The notes beneath the pieces were generated by a model. That model saw nothing but the letters and a program-made list of their open reading frames with translations. It made no database searches and was not told the DNA's origin. Of a stretch of DNA of 64,000 nt, positions 52,255-61,084 are shown piece after piece. Position numbers and translations under genes: made by a program. The stretch spans positions 1 through 64,000 of the forward strand of contig JAPOIY010000001.1 in NCBI GenBank assembly GCA_029978705.1, in the 5' to 3' direction. This DNA comes from Actinomycetota bacterium. GTDB lineage: Bacteria; Actinomycetota; Actinomycetes; S36-B12; GCA-2699445. Positions within the stretch are counted from its first letter, which is position 1, and every line of letters starts with the position of its first letter.

Positions 52255-52961
52255 GAGTCCCCGTCGTCGGCCGCCGCGGCCTCGTTGGCGCGCTGCAGGT
52301 CCGCCTCGAAGTCGACCTCGACGGCGAACAGGTCCGAGATGTCCACCGGCTCCACCCGCAGCCCGGACTCCGCGATCGCCACCTCGAGGCCGCGTTCGAA
52401 GTAGTCGTTGTCCGCGACCCGATCCAGCGCCTCGATGAGGACCGGCTTGTCCGCGGCACTGACGAAGTTGATGCCCACCGCCTCGCCCAGGGCGCCCACG
52501 ACCGTCTTGGACAGTTCCTGGATGAAGCCCTCGCCGTCGACGGTGTACTTCACTTCCTCCTCGCCGACGGCCGCCGTGTTGACGCACACGAAGGTCTGCT
52601 CGGCGTCGATGCGGTCCTGGACTCGGGAGAGGATCCGTTCGTCGAAGACCACATCGCCGTTGAGCCACAGGACGCCCGTGTCGTCGGACAGTCGCAGCGC
52701 CTTGAGCAGGCTCTTGGAGGTGTTGGTCTGGTCGTAGAACTCGTTGTAGGCGTAGGCGACGTCCGGGAAGGCCTCCATGATCAGGTCACGCTTGAAGCCG
52801 ACCACCACCATGACGCGCACACCGGGATAGGCGTGCAGCAGTTTCCCGATCTGTTGCGCCATGATCGACTGGCCGTCCGCCAGTTCCGTCAGCGGTTTGG
52901 GGAAGGGGCGCCCGAGGCGGGTCCCCATGCCCGCCGCCAGGATCACTGCCTGTCGTGCCAT
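52251..52961 (-). CDS. NTP transferase, phosphocholine/inositol-phosphate cytidylyltransferase-like (LicC-like)
   Basis: MARQAVILAAGMGTRLGRPFPKPLTEL; YNEFYDQTNTSKSLLKAL; WLNGDVVFDERIL. Confidence 0.75.
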   Translation of the reverse strand: MARQAVILAAGMGTRLGRPFPKPLTELADGQSIMAQQIGKLLHAYPGVRVMVVVGFKRDLIMEAFPDVAYAYNEFYDQTNTSKSLLKALRLSDDTGVLWLNGDVVFDERILSRVQDRIDAEQTFVCVNTAAVGEEEVKYTVDGEGFIQELSKTVVGALGEAVGINFVSAADKPVLIEALDRVADNDYFERGLEVAIAESGLRVEPVDISDLFAVEVDFEADLQRANEAAAADDGDS

Positions 52962-52968
52962 CTCGTCC

Positions 52969-54033
52969 TCACAGATCCGGGTTGATCACGCGGGCAGCCC
53001 GGCGGCGGACCTTCGCGACGGTGGAGTCGGAGTCCTTGCGCGGGGGCAGGTCCGCCTCGACCTCCTTGCGGTAGGCGGGGCGCACGCGGCCGCCGTTCAT
53101 GCCGGCGACGTATGCCTTGCGGAGCTCCTCCGCCATCGAGTTCACCGTGAACGGCCGGTTCTCGAAGGTGGTCTTGATGTTCACCCGGCGCACCGGCTCG
53201 GCCGCCTCGAACCGTTGCCGCAGACCGTCGCCGGTCACCCCCGACAGGTCCGTGCCCGGCAGTCCCAGCGGTTCCACCGGCAACGGGTCGGCCGCGCGGT
53301 AGCCGAAGATGCGCGCCTGGGAGTCGGCGCGCTTCACCAGACGCGCCATCTGCTTGTCGTTGACCGAGCCCCGCCACTTGGCCATCCGTGCCGTGTCGAC
53401 GGGGTCGGAGGCCTTGGTACCCCCCTCGGCGACACCCCCCGGTTGCACCTCGTGGTGCGCGAGGACCTCGTCCTTCCACGGTTCCCCGAGGAAGTCCAGC
53501 ACCTCGCGCAGGACCGGCTCGGTGTCCGTGACGAGGTCCTCGTAGCGGATCAGGTGGAACCGGTCGCCCAGGGTCATCCCGGCATCGGTCATGTTCTGGT
53601 TGGAGTGGGTCCAGTGTTCGATGCCCTTGTTCCAGTCCCACTTGAACCGGCCGACGCTGTTGGCGACCGCCCCGGGGTGGCGCACGGTGGCGATGAACTG
53701 GGCGTCGGGAAAGACGCGGGCGGCGAGTTCCATGTGGTGGACGTGGTACGGCGTCTTGTCGCCCCAGCGGGTGGCGCCGCGCTTGGCCGCAGCCCGGGAG
53801 AACACGTCGTCGTAGAACGACCGCGCGGCGTCGTCCAGTTCGGCCTCGCTCATGTCGATGCGCTCGAGCCACTCGCCCCCGAACTTCCAGAAAGGGATGT
53901 AGTACTGGGCCATCAACGCCCGCAGGAAACCGGTCTCCTGCGCGATCATGATGTTCGGGTGGCTGTCGAGCATCAGGCGCAGCAGGGTCGTGCCCGACCC
54001 CATGGACCCGATGACGAAGATTGGTTTCTGCAT
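52969..54033 (-). CDS. Sulfotransferase family protein
   Basis: FVIGSMGSGTTLLRLMLDSHPNI (5'-PSB), FIATVRHPGAVANSVGRF (3'-PB-like). Confidence 0.85.
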   Translation of the reverse strand: MQKPIFVIGSMGSGTTLLRLMLDSHPNIMIAQETGFLRALMAQYYIPFWKFGGEWLERIDMSEAELDDAARSFYDDVFSRAAAKRGATRWGDKTPYHVHHMELAARVFPDAQFIATVRHPGAVANSVGRFKWDWNKGIEHWTHSNQNMTDAGMTLGDRFHLIRYEDLVTDTEPVLREVLDFLGEPWKDEVLAHHEVQPGGVAEGGTKASDPVDTARMAKWRGSVNDKQMARLVKRADSQARIFGYRAADPLPVEPLGLPGTDLSGVTGDGLRQRFEAAEPVRRVNIKTTFENRPFTVNSMAEELRKAYVAGMNGGRVRPAYRKEVEADLPPRKDSDSTVAKVRRRAARVINPDL

Positions 54034-54037
54034 CCCG

Positions 54038-56584
54038 TCACTTCCCGCCGTCGAGTCCGACAGCTGTGTAGAACTGCTGCATCGCCTGGTCGTTGTAGGT
54101 CTGCGGATCGAACGCCGGTGGGGGCACCGAGCCGGCCAGGAAACGGCGCAGACCGTCCTCGACGCCGGCCACCGTCCGCGGCACGATGATGCCGTCGGCC
54201 GGGTCGAGGGCGCCGCGCACGCTGGAGAACTCCGTGGCGACCACGGGCAGACCGAGCGTGAGAGCCTCCAGGATCACCATGGGCTGCCCCTCGTGGTCGC
54301 TGGGCAGCACGAAGCAGTCGCACTGGCTCATCGGTCGGTAGGGGTTCACCTGGAACCCGGCGAGTTCCACACTGTCGGCCACCGCCAGTTCCTCGACGAG
54401 TTCCTGCAGATGCTCGGCCAAGGGGCCGCCACCGAGGATGATCAACCGCGTCCGGGGGTGGTCGGCGTGGACCTTCGCGAAGGCCCGGATGAGGCGTTCG
54501 TGGTTCTTCTCCGTGGACAGGCGTCCGGCGGTCACGAACGTCGTCACGCCGGGTGCGTCGGTCCACTCCCAGTCGGCAACTCCGTCGGTGAGGCCATCGG
54601 AGTCCTCGCCGAGATCCGACTCCTCGGCGTTCTCGGCGTCCGGCTTGCGCCTGCGCCGCCAGTCCTCCTCGGGCGGCTGGGCCGCCATCGCCCGGATGCG
54701 CTGCCAGTCGATGGTGTTGGCGGCGAACCGGAAGTGGTCCGGCGGGGCGTACTGGGCGAGGTTCTTGGCGTTGACCTCAGCCAGGGCCTCCGAGACGGAG
54801 ACCAGATGGTCGAAGAAACGGTAGGTGGAGAAGACGCTGTGCAGCTTCTTGTAGAGGTGCTGCTTGCCGTGGACCTCGCGCCGGGCGTCGGCGTACATGT
54901 CGTTGTGCAGCCAGATGCTCTTCTGCGGGGCGTTGCCCTGCAGCAGGATGAAGTCCCACAGCGGCCCGTAGCCGCTGAAGTCGATGATGTGGTCGAACTC
55001 GGCCTCACCGAAGCAGCGCACCCACTCGTCGTGGAAGAGGCCGACCACGGGCAGGGAGCCGGCGTCGGGGATGGAGTCGGGCAAGCCGTTGCGGGCGATC
55101 TGCTCGCGGCGCAGGTGCCGGAACTTGGAGCCGTTCATGCCGCCGATGCGGGGCATGTGGCGCACGCGGGGGTCGATGGCGGCGATGTTCTTCGCCTGGT
55201 CGCCCCGCCCTGTGTACGTGTAGAAGGCGGACACGTCGAAGCGGTCGTGGTCCAGGTTCGACAGTAGGTTCAACCCCGAGGTGGTGATGCCGTTGGACTT
55301 CATCGACCCGAGGTACACCAGCAGGCGTTCCCGGCCGTCCCGGGAGATGTCGATCAGGCGGGCATCCGGCGCGTCGCCGAAGACGGCCGCCACCACCCGT
55401 TCGGTCACTGCGCCGTCATCGAGCGGGGCGTACCGGTCGCGCCATTCGTGTCGCAGCGCCACCAGGTCCTCGGGCTCGGGCTCACCGCTCCCGATCGCCG
55501 CCGCCAGGTCCGCGAGGTCCGCCAGTGACTGCGCCTTGCCGCCGGGCAGCCGTTCGGGGGGCTCGTACAGGCCGCGATTGGCGGAGTAGTCGGCGAGGTC
55601 GGTCAGCAGGAACAGGATGGGACGGTCCAGACAGAGGAAGTCGAAGAAGATGCTCGAGTAGTCCGTGACGAGCACGTCGGCCGCCGCCAGCGTGAGATTG
55701 GTGGGGATGTCGTTGTCGACCAGGCGGCCGGCGAGATTGCCCGACTCGACCGCAGCGTCGTACACCACCTGGTGCACCTTGGCCAGGACGAGCCAGTCGG
55801 GTCCCACGGACTCCTGCAGGTGTGACACGACCTCGGCCACCTCTGCGGAGGTGTCCGCGGGCCGGTAGAAGGAGTCGCCCTTCCAGGTGGGGGCGTAGAG
55901 CATGACCTTGCGGCCGGCCACGTCGGTGCCGGAGGCGGTGAGGGCCGCGACGGCCTCGGCGTGCGCGCCCGGCGCCAGCGAGCGGTCGGTTCGCGGTTGG
56001 CCCTCCTCGAGGATGCGGCCCCGGAAGATGTTGCGCAGGCGGTAGTCCTGCGCGTACATGCTCTCGGTCATGAAGGGCCCGGAGCTGAGGAGATAGTCGG
56101 CCGCCAGGAAGTTGCGGATGATGTTGCGGGTGCTGGCGGCCCCGTCGGGCATGCCGTAGCCCATCTTCTTCAGCGGCGTCCCGTGCCAGGTGTTCACGTA
56201 GACCTGACCGGGGCGTTTGCTGAACGGGGGCGGGAAGGTCGCGTTGTTGATCAGGTACCCGGCGGTCGCCAGGAACCGGTCGTAGGACGGGGAGCGGTGA
56301 CGCACGAAACGCACCCGTTTGTCCCCCGCGAACTCGTCCTGGATGGCCCGGTGGGCCTCGGTGTCCTTCAGCACCCACACATGCTTGAGATGCCCGTAGC
56401 GGGGGTCGGCCAACAAGTAGCGGAAGATCGCCTCCGGGTTGCACAGCACGCCGTTGCCACCGAACGACTCGTACATGACGACGTCGGGACGCACGGGGGC
56501 ACGGCGCCACGCGGCCAGCATCTCCGCGGGGAGCGCCCGACGCAGCCGGCGCGCCGCGCGACGCGCCTTGGCGACAGGGCTCAC
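54038..56584 (-). CDS. Bifunctional CDP-glycerol glycerophosphotransferase (TagF-like) / GT4 glycosyltransferase
   Basis: VMYESFGGNGVLCNPEAIFRYLL..VYVNTWHGTPLKKMGYGMPDG..DVLVTDYSSIFFDFLCLDRPILF; C-term GRLSTEKNHERLIRAFAKV..LPSDHEGQPMVILEALTLGLPVVATEFSSVRGAL. Confidence 0.9.
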   Translation of the reverse strand: MSPVAKARRAARRLRRALPAEMLAAWRRAPVRPDVVMYESFGGNGVLCNPEAIFRYLLADPRYGHLKHVWVLKDTEAHRAIQDEFAGDKRVRFVRHRSPSYDRFLATAGYLINNATFPPPFSKRPGQVYVNTWHGTPLKKMGYGMPDGAASTRNIIRNFLAADYLLSSGPFMTESMYAQDYRLRNIFRGRILEEGQPRTDRSLAPGAHAEAVAALTASGTDVAGRKVMLYAPTWKGDSFYRPADTSAEVAEVVSHLQESVGPDWLVLAKVHQVVYDAAVESGNLAGRLVDNDIPTNLTLAAADVLVTDYSSIFFDFLCLDRPILFLLTDLADYSANRGLYEPPERLPGGKAQSLADLADLAAAIGSGEPEPEDLVALRHEWRDRYAPLDDGAVTERVVAAVFGDAPDARLIDISRDGRERLLVYLGSMKSNGITTSGLNLLSNLDHDRFDVSAFYTYTGRGDQAKNIAAIDPRVRHMPRIGGMNGSKFRHLRREQIARNGLPDSIPDAGSLPVVGLFHDEWVRCFGEAEFDHIIDFSGYGPLWDFILLQGNAPQKSIWLHNDMYADARREVHGKQHLYKKLHSVFSTYRFFDHLVSVSEALAEVNAKNLAQYAPPDHFRFAANTIDWQRIRAMAAQPPEEDWRRRRKPDAENAEESDLGEDSDGLTDGVADWEWTDAPGVTTFVTAGRLSTEKNHERLIRAFAKVHADHPRTRLIILGGGPLAEHLQELVEELAVADSVELAGFQVNPYRPMSQCDCFVLPSDHEGQPMVILEALTLGLPVVATEFSSVRGALDPADGIIVPRTVAGVEDGLRRFLAGSVPPPAFDPQTYNDQAMQQFYTAVGLDGGK

Positions 56585-56751
56585 GAGGACCTCCGGGACG
56601 GGTACGCGTCAGGATACCCGCGCGACCCGGGCACAAACGGGCAGCGGCACGGCCCCCCTGGGGCGTAGTTCACATTCCCGGGGCCCGATTGCGCCGTGGA
56701 TCGTTACGCAGAGGGCTCAAGTTCCCGGGCGCTCCGGCCGACAGAGAAGTC

Positions 56752-58056
56752 ATGCGTTGGAGTGTGACAGCGGCGGGAGCAGCCGCCCTGGCCGTGATCA
56801 TCGCCGTCCCGGCTGCGGCCGGGACCGGCACGTCATCCGGATTCGCCTTCAGCGGCAAGGGCAAGGTCCTGCGCGTCACCGACGGCGACACGTTCCTGGG
56901 CGACATCCCCGCGGAGGGCTCGAGTCGCGCCCGGGTGCGGCTCTCCGGAGTTCAGGCCATGGAGCGCGGGGAGTGCCACGCCGACGATGCCGAGCGTCTG
57001 CTGCGACAGCTCCTGCCCCACAACTCGGCTGTGACCGTCAAGGCGCGGTCCAAGACATCCCGCGTGCCCAACCACAAAGAGAGCGAACCGCGCCCACTGC
57101 GCTTGGCGTTCAACGCCCAGGGAGTGGACGTGCAGGACGAACTGCTGCGCGCCGGGGTCGTCCTGCCGAACCTGATGCGGCGCGAGACGATCAACCAGGA
57201 CACGTACTGGCGCACGGCGCAGGAAGCCGCCCTGGCCGGTGTCGGACTGTTCGACACCGACTCGTGTGGCACCGGCCCGTCACAGGAGGCCCAACTGCGC
57301 CTCATGGTCAACTACAACGCGGACGGCAACGACCGGGAGAACCAGAACGGCAAGTACGCCCGCATCCTCAACGAGGGCGCGACGCCGGTGGATCTGGGGG
57401 CCGGGTTCGGGCTGCGGACCGCCAAGCACGCGATGTACAAGTTCCCGGCCGGCACCGTGGTGCAGCCGGGTGGTGAGGTCCTCGTCCACCAGGGCCAGGG
57501 CCGTGACGGCGGCGGTCACTTCTACTGGGGGAACTACCGGGCCACGTCGACAGCCGAGCAGACCGAGAAGGTCCAGGTGGGCGACACGTTCACCAACCCC
57601 GCTGTGTCGCGTTACAAGATGGGCGGCGCCTACCTCGTCGACCGCGACGGCGACCTGCGCGCGTGGACCCTGTACCCGTGTCAGGTCGACTGCGCGAACC
57701 CGCTGGCCGGCCAGGTCGACATGAGCGTGATCTACGACCCCGACGGCAACGAGAACCTGGACCCCAACAGCGAACAGATCCAGTTGCGCCCGGCCAACGG
57801 CGCCCCCATCGACCTCAGTTACCACGTGCTCGAGGTGGGGGAGGGTGAGGTGCTGGAGTTCCCGGCCGGATCGGTCGTGCAGCCCGGCGAGACCATGACC
57901 GTCCACGTCGGCCGCGGCACCCCCACCCGGCTGCACCAGTACCTCGGCCGCGACGACTCCATCCTCCCGAACTTCGGGAAGGGTGCCCGCGTGGTCCTGC
58001 GCACCCACGAGACCCAGCGGGTCACGTGCTTCGCCTGGGGCGCGACCACCTGCTGA
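56752..58056 (+). CDS. Secreted thermonuclease-like (SNase) domain plus two lamin-tail domains
   Basis: GKVLRVTDGDTFLGDI...RVRLSGVQAMERGECHADDAERLL; LTD-like blocks (LRLMVNYNADGNDRENQNGKYARILNEGATPVDLGAG..; VDMSVIYDPDGNENLDPNSEQIQLRPANGAPIDLS..). Confidence 0.75.
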   Translation: MRWSVTAAGAAALAVIIAVPAAAGTGTSSGFAFSGKGKVLRVTDGDTFLGDIPAEGSSRARVRLSGVQAMERGECHADDAERLLRQLLPHNSAVTVKARSKTSRVPNHKESEPRPLRLAFNAQGVDVQDELLRAGVVLPNLMRRETINQDTYWRTAQEAALAGVGLFDTDSCGTGPSQEAQLRLMVNYNADGNDRENQNGKYARILNEGATPVDLGAGFGLRTAKHAMYKFPAGTVVQPGGEVLVHQGQGRDGGGHFYWGNYRATSTAEQTEKVQVGDTFTNPAVSRYKMGGAYLVDRDGDLRAWTLYPCQVDCANPLAGQVDMSVIYDPDGNENLDPNSEQIQLRPANGAPIDLSYHVLEVGEGEVLEFPAGSVVQPGETMTVHVGRGTPTRLHQYLGRDDSILPNFGKGARVVLRTHETQRVTCFAWGATTC

Positions 58057-58127
58057 CCCAGGTGTTTGGTCGGCCTTCTGCCGGCTTGGTACCTTTCCCG
58101 TGGCGCTCGCGACGGCGCCGCGACCAC

Positions 58128-58141
58128 CGACCGGCCGGTCG
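58128..58141. promoter_or_regulatory. Perfect 14-bp palindrome upstream of sulfotransferase-like gene
   Basis: CGACCGGCCGGTCG. Confidence 0.35.
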
Positions 58142-58161
58142 CCGTTCCCAGGAGGCACCAC

Positions 58162-59289
58162 GTGGAGAGCGCCCCCATCTCCCTGCCGCGCATCCCCGAC
58201 GACGGCCTGTTGCTGCATGTCGGGGTCTTCAAGACCGGTACCACCGCACTCCAGGAGGCCTTGCGGGCGGCCGATCCCAGCCTCGTGGCCAACGGGGTGC
58301 TGTACCGGGGTCCCGCATCGTGGGAGTGGAAGACCCTCCTCGGCCTGATGAACGCCAACCGCCCCGGCGGCCCGTGGCAACAGCTGGAACAGGCCGTCAA
58401 CGGGCACACCGGTCGAGCCATGGTCAGCAGTGAGAACCTGTGCGGAGCCACCCCCGACGAGGCCAAGAACGTGGTGGAACGCCTGGGTGCGGGCCGTCCC
58501 ACCACCGTCCTGATCACGATCCGGTCCCTGTCCGGACTGCTGGCCTCGACGTGGCAGCAGTTGCTCAAACGGGGGATGCACCAGTCGTTCCAGAGCTGGC
58601 TGGAGCAGGTCTTCGACAACGTCGGCAGCCCCGAGGTGCAGTACTGGCGTCGCAACGACTTCCCCGCCCAGGTGCGCAAGTGGGGCGCCCTCGTGGGTGA
58701 GGAGAACGTCATCCTCGCGGTGTCCGACAAGAAGTTCCCCACCCGGAACATCGAGATCGTGGAGGACCTGCTCACGCTGCCGCGGGGCACCGTGGAGCTG
58801 CGGGCCGACACCCGCTCCAACCGGTCGATGACCTTCGCGGAGGCGGAACTGCTGCGTCGCGTCAACGAGGATCTCGAGGACCGGCTGACCCGGGAGTCCT
58901 ACCGCAAACTCGTCCGGCTCGGCACTTTCCCCGGCATGTACAAGACCGACACGGGCGCCGATGAGCCCATCCCGCTGCCGCGCTGGGCGGCGGAGCGGGC
59001 CTCGGAGATCGGGCGGGACCAGGCCGAGCAGCTCAAGCAGTCCCGCGCGGTACTCATCGGCGACGTGGACGCCCTGGCCGACTGCAAGTGGGACATCGAC
59101 GGCCCCGTCCCGGAACCGACCAGCATCAACCTGGCGACCGCGGTGGCCGCCGTCAACGGCGCCCTGCTGGCGTCGCAGCGTGATCTCAAGCGGCAGGCCA
59201 ATGCCACGGCCGGCCGCGCCGCGTCCGATTCGTCCTCGCGTCCCCGCTCGTCGGCGGGCCGACTGCGCGGGCTGCTCAAGCGATCCTGA
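58162..59289 (+). CDS. Sulfotransferase-like protein (paralog of 61081..62100)
   Basis: GTG start after AGGAGG; LLLHVGVFKTGTTALQEAL; STWQQLLKRGMHQSFQSWL. Confidence 0.68.
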   Translation: MESAPISLPRIPDDGLLLHVGVFKTGTTALQEALRAADPSLVANGVLYRGPASWEWKTLLGLMNANRPGGPWQQLEQAVNGHTGRAMVSSENLCGATPDEAKNVVERLGAGRPTTVLITIRSLSGLLASTWQQLLKRGMHQSFQSWLEQVFDNVGSPEVQYWRRNDFPAQVRKWGALVGEENVILAVSDKKFPTRNIEIVEDLLTLPRGTVELRADTRSNRSMTFAEAELLRRVNEDLEDRLTRESYRKLVRLGTFPGMYKTDTGADEPIPLPRWAAERASEIGRDQAEQLKQSRAVLIGDVDALADCKWDIDGPVPEPTSINLATAVAAVNGALLASQRDLKRQANATAGRAASDSSSRPRSSAGRLRGLLKRS

Positions 59290-59299
59290 CCGAGCGCGC

Positions 59300-61084
59300 A
59301 TGACGGGCTCCCGGACGGTCGTCCTCGAGCCGACCATTCCTGCCGCCGCCACCGACCTGGCGGAGATCCTCCGGGAGTCCACCGGAGACGTGATCGTCAC
59401 CGCGCCGGGGGTCGTGCTCCCCGGTCCGGCCGCGCACGACCTGGCGTCCCGCCCTGGCACGGTCACCGCGGTGGCCGCCGCCGCCCCGGTCCCCGTGCGC
59501 ACGGGCTTCGGCCGCGTCCTGGCCGTGGGAACGGACCGCACGCCGCTGGCCGATGCCTCCGTCGGTGCCGTGGGGTGGTTGCGGATCTCGGCGAGCGACC
59601 GGTCGGCAGCGGCGGCCGCGCTGGGTCACGCCGCCCCGCAACTCGCCGCCGTCGGGGGGGACGAGTCCTTCGCCTGGGTGCTGCGGACGCTTGTGCGCGC
59701 CGGGGTCGTGGTCCGTGCCGACGCGATCGCCCCCTATCCGTACTCGGTGACCGGCGGCGATGTCTCCCTCGATCCGGTGGCGACGGCGCGGATCCGCCTC
59801 GTGCGCGCGAACCGGTCCGGGGACAGTGGCTACTCGGTCGCCGTGCTGCGGCGGCTCAGCAAACCTCTCACGGCGCTCGCCGCGCGGCGGGGCTGGTCGC
59901 CTAACGCCATCACGCTGCTGTCACTGCTCATCGGGCTGACGGCCGCCGGGGCCTTCGCGGTGGGGTCGCGCTGGGCCCTCGTCGCCGGCGCGGTGCTGCT
60001 GCAGGTGTCGTTGGTCGTCGACTGCTCCGACGGGGAGGTCGCCCGCCTCACCGGTCGGTACAGCCGCACGGGAGCGTGGCTGGACGCGGTCACGGACCGG
60101 GTCAAGGAGTTCGCCGCCTACGCAGGTCTGGCGGCGGGAGCCGCGTGGGTGTCGGGTGCCGACCTGTGGTGGGTCGCAGCCGCCCTGATGGTCCTGCAGA
60201 CGGTGCGTCATGTGGGGGACTACACCTTCGAGGTCGTGCAGCGGGAGTGGGCGACCGCCGACGTGCGCGGCCCGCTGCTGGGCGGGGTGGACGTGTCGCC
60301 GCCGAGCGGCGGCGGCGCAGCGCCGGCGTCCATGCTGCGGCGTGCCCTCTTCCTGCCCATCGGGGAGCGGTGGCTGATCCTGTCGCTCGCGGCCGCGTTC
60401 TTCGGAGCCGCTGCAGCGCTCTGGGTCCTGCTGGGGCTGGGGGTCGTGTCCCTGCTGTACGCCACCGCGGGCCGGGCGGTGCGCACGCGGCGGTGGACCG
60501 GTGGCCCGGTCGCGACCGGCCTGATCGTGCGCCAGCTGGACACCGCCCCCTTCGGACTGCGCCTCCCGCTGGGTGCCCGGTCGGGCGCTCTCCTGCTGGC
60601 TGCCGCAGTCGTCGTCACCGTGGCCGTCGCCCTCCTCCTGGTGATCGTGGTGACACCGGCGGCCGTCCTCCTGCTCCTGGGGTCGGTGCTGCTGCTGGGG
60701 GTGCGCGCGGCGATCTTCCGGCCGGCGTGGGCGGCGCCGGCCGCCTTGGCCGCCCTCGAGGCCGTCCCCTGGCTGGTAGCCGGACTGTCCCTGGCACCGG
60801 CCTGCGGCCCGGTGTTCTTCGGGCTGCTGTTCACCCTGTCCTTCCATCGGTACGACCTGCTGTACCGCGCGCTCGGCGGGGAGGCGATGCCGCGGTGGCT
60901 GCTGGCGCTGTCCGGGGGCGCGCCCGTGCGGCTCGCCGTCCTCGGAGTGACGCTGCTGGTCGCCCCTGCCGCGTTGAGCGGCGTGGCCGCGGTCCTTGCG
61001 GTCTACTTGGTGCTCGTGACCGTGGTGCTGGCCTCTGCGCAGTGGTTGCCCGCCGCCCGCCGCTCGGAGGAGGGGGCGCTGTGA
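59300..61084 (+). CDS. CDP-alcohol phosphatidyltransferase family protein with N-terminal extra domain
   Basis: CDP-AP motif DGEVARLTGRYSRTGAWLDAVTD; about 170-aa N-terminal region plus many TMs. Confidence 0.83.
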   Translation: MTGSRTVVLEPTIPAAATDLAEILRESTGDVIVTAPGVVLPGPAAHDLASRPGTVTAVAAAAPVPVRTGFGRVLAVGTDRTPLADASVGAVGWLRISASDRSAAAAALGHAAPQLAAVGGDESFAWVLRTLVRAGVVVRADAIAPYPYSVTGGDVSLDPVATARIRLVRANRSGDSGYSVAVLRRLSKPLTALAARRGWSPNAITLLSLLIGLTAAGAFAVGSRWALVAGAVLLQVSLVVDCSDGEVARLTGRYSRTGAWLDAVTDRVKEFAAYAGLAAGAAWVSGADLWWVAAALMVLQTVRHVGDYTFEVVQREWATADVRGPLLGGVDVSPPSGGGAAPASMLRRALFLPIGERWLILSLAAAFFGAAAALWVLLGLGVVSLLYATAGRAVRTRRWTGGPVATGLIVRQLDTAPFGLRLPLGARSGALLLAAAVVVTVAVALLLVIVVTPAAVLLLLGSVLLLGVRAAIFRPAWAAPAALAALEAVPWLVAGLSLAPACGPVFFGLLFTLSFHRYDLLYRALGGEAMPRWLLALSGGAPVRLAVLGVTLLVAPAALSGVAAVLAVYLVLVTVVLASAQWLPAARRSEEGAL

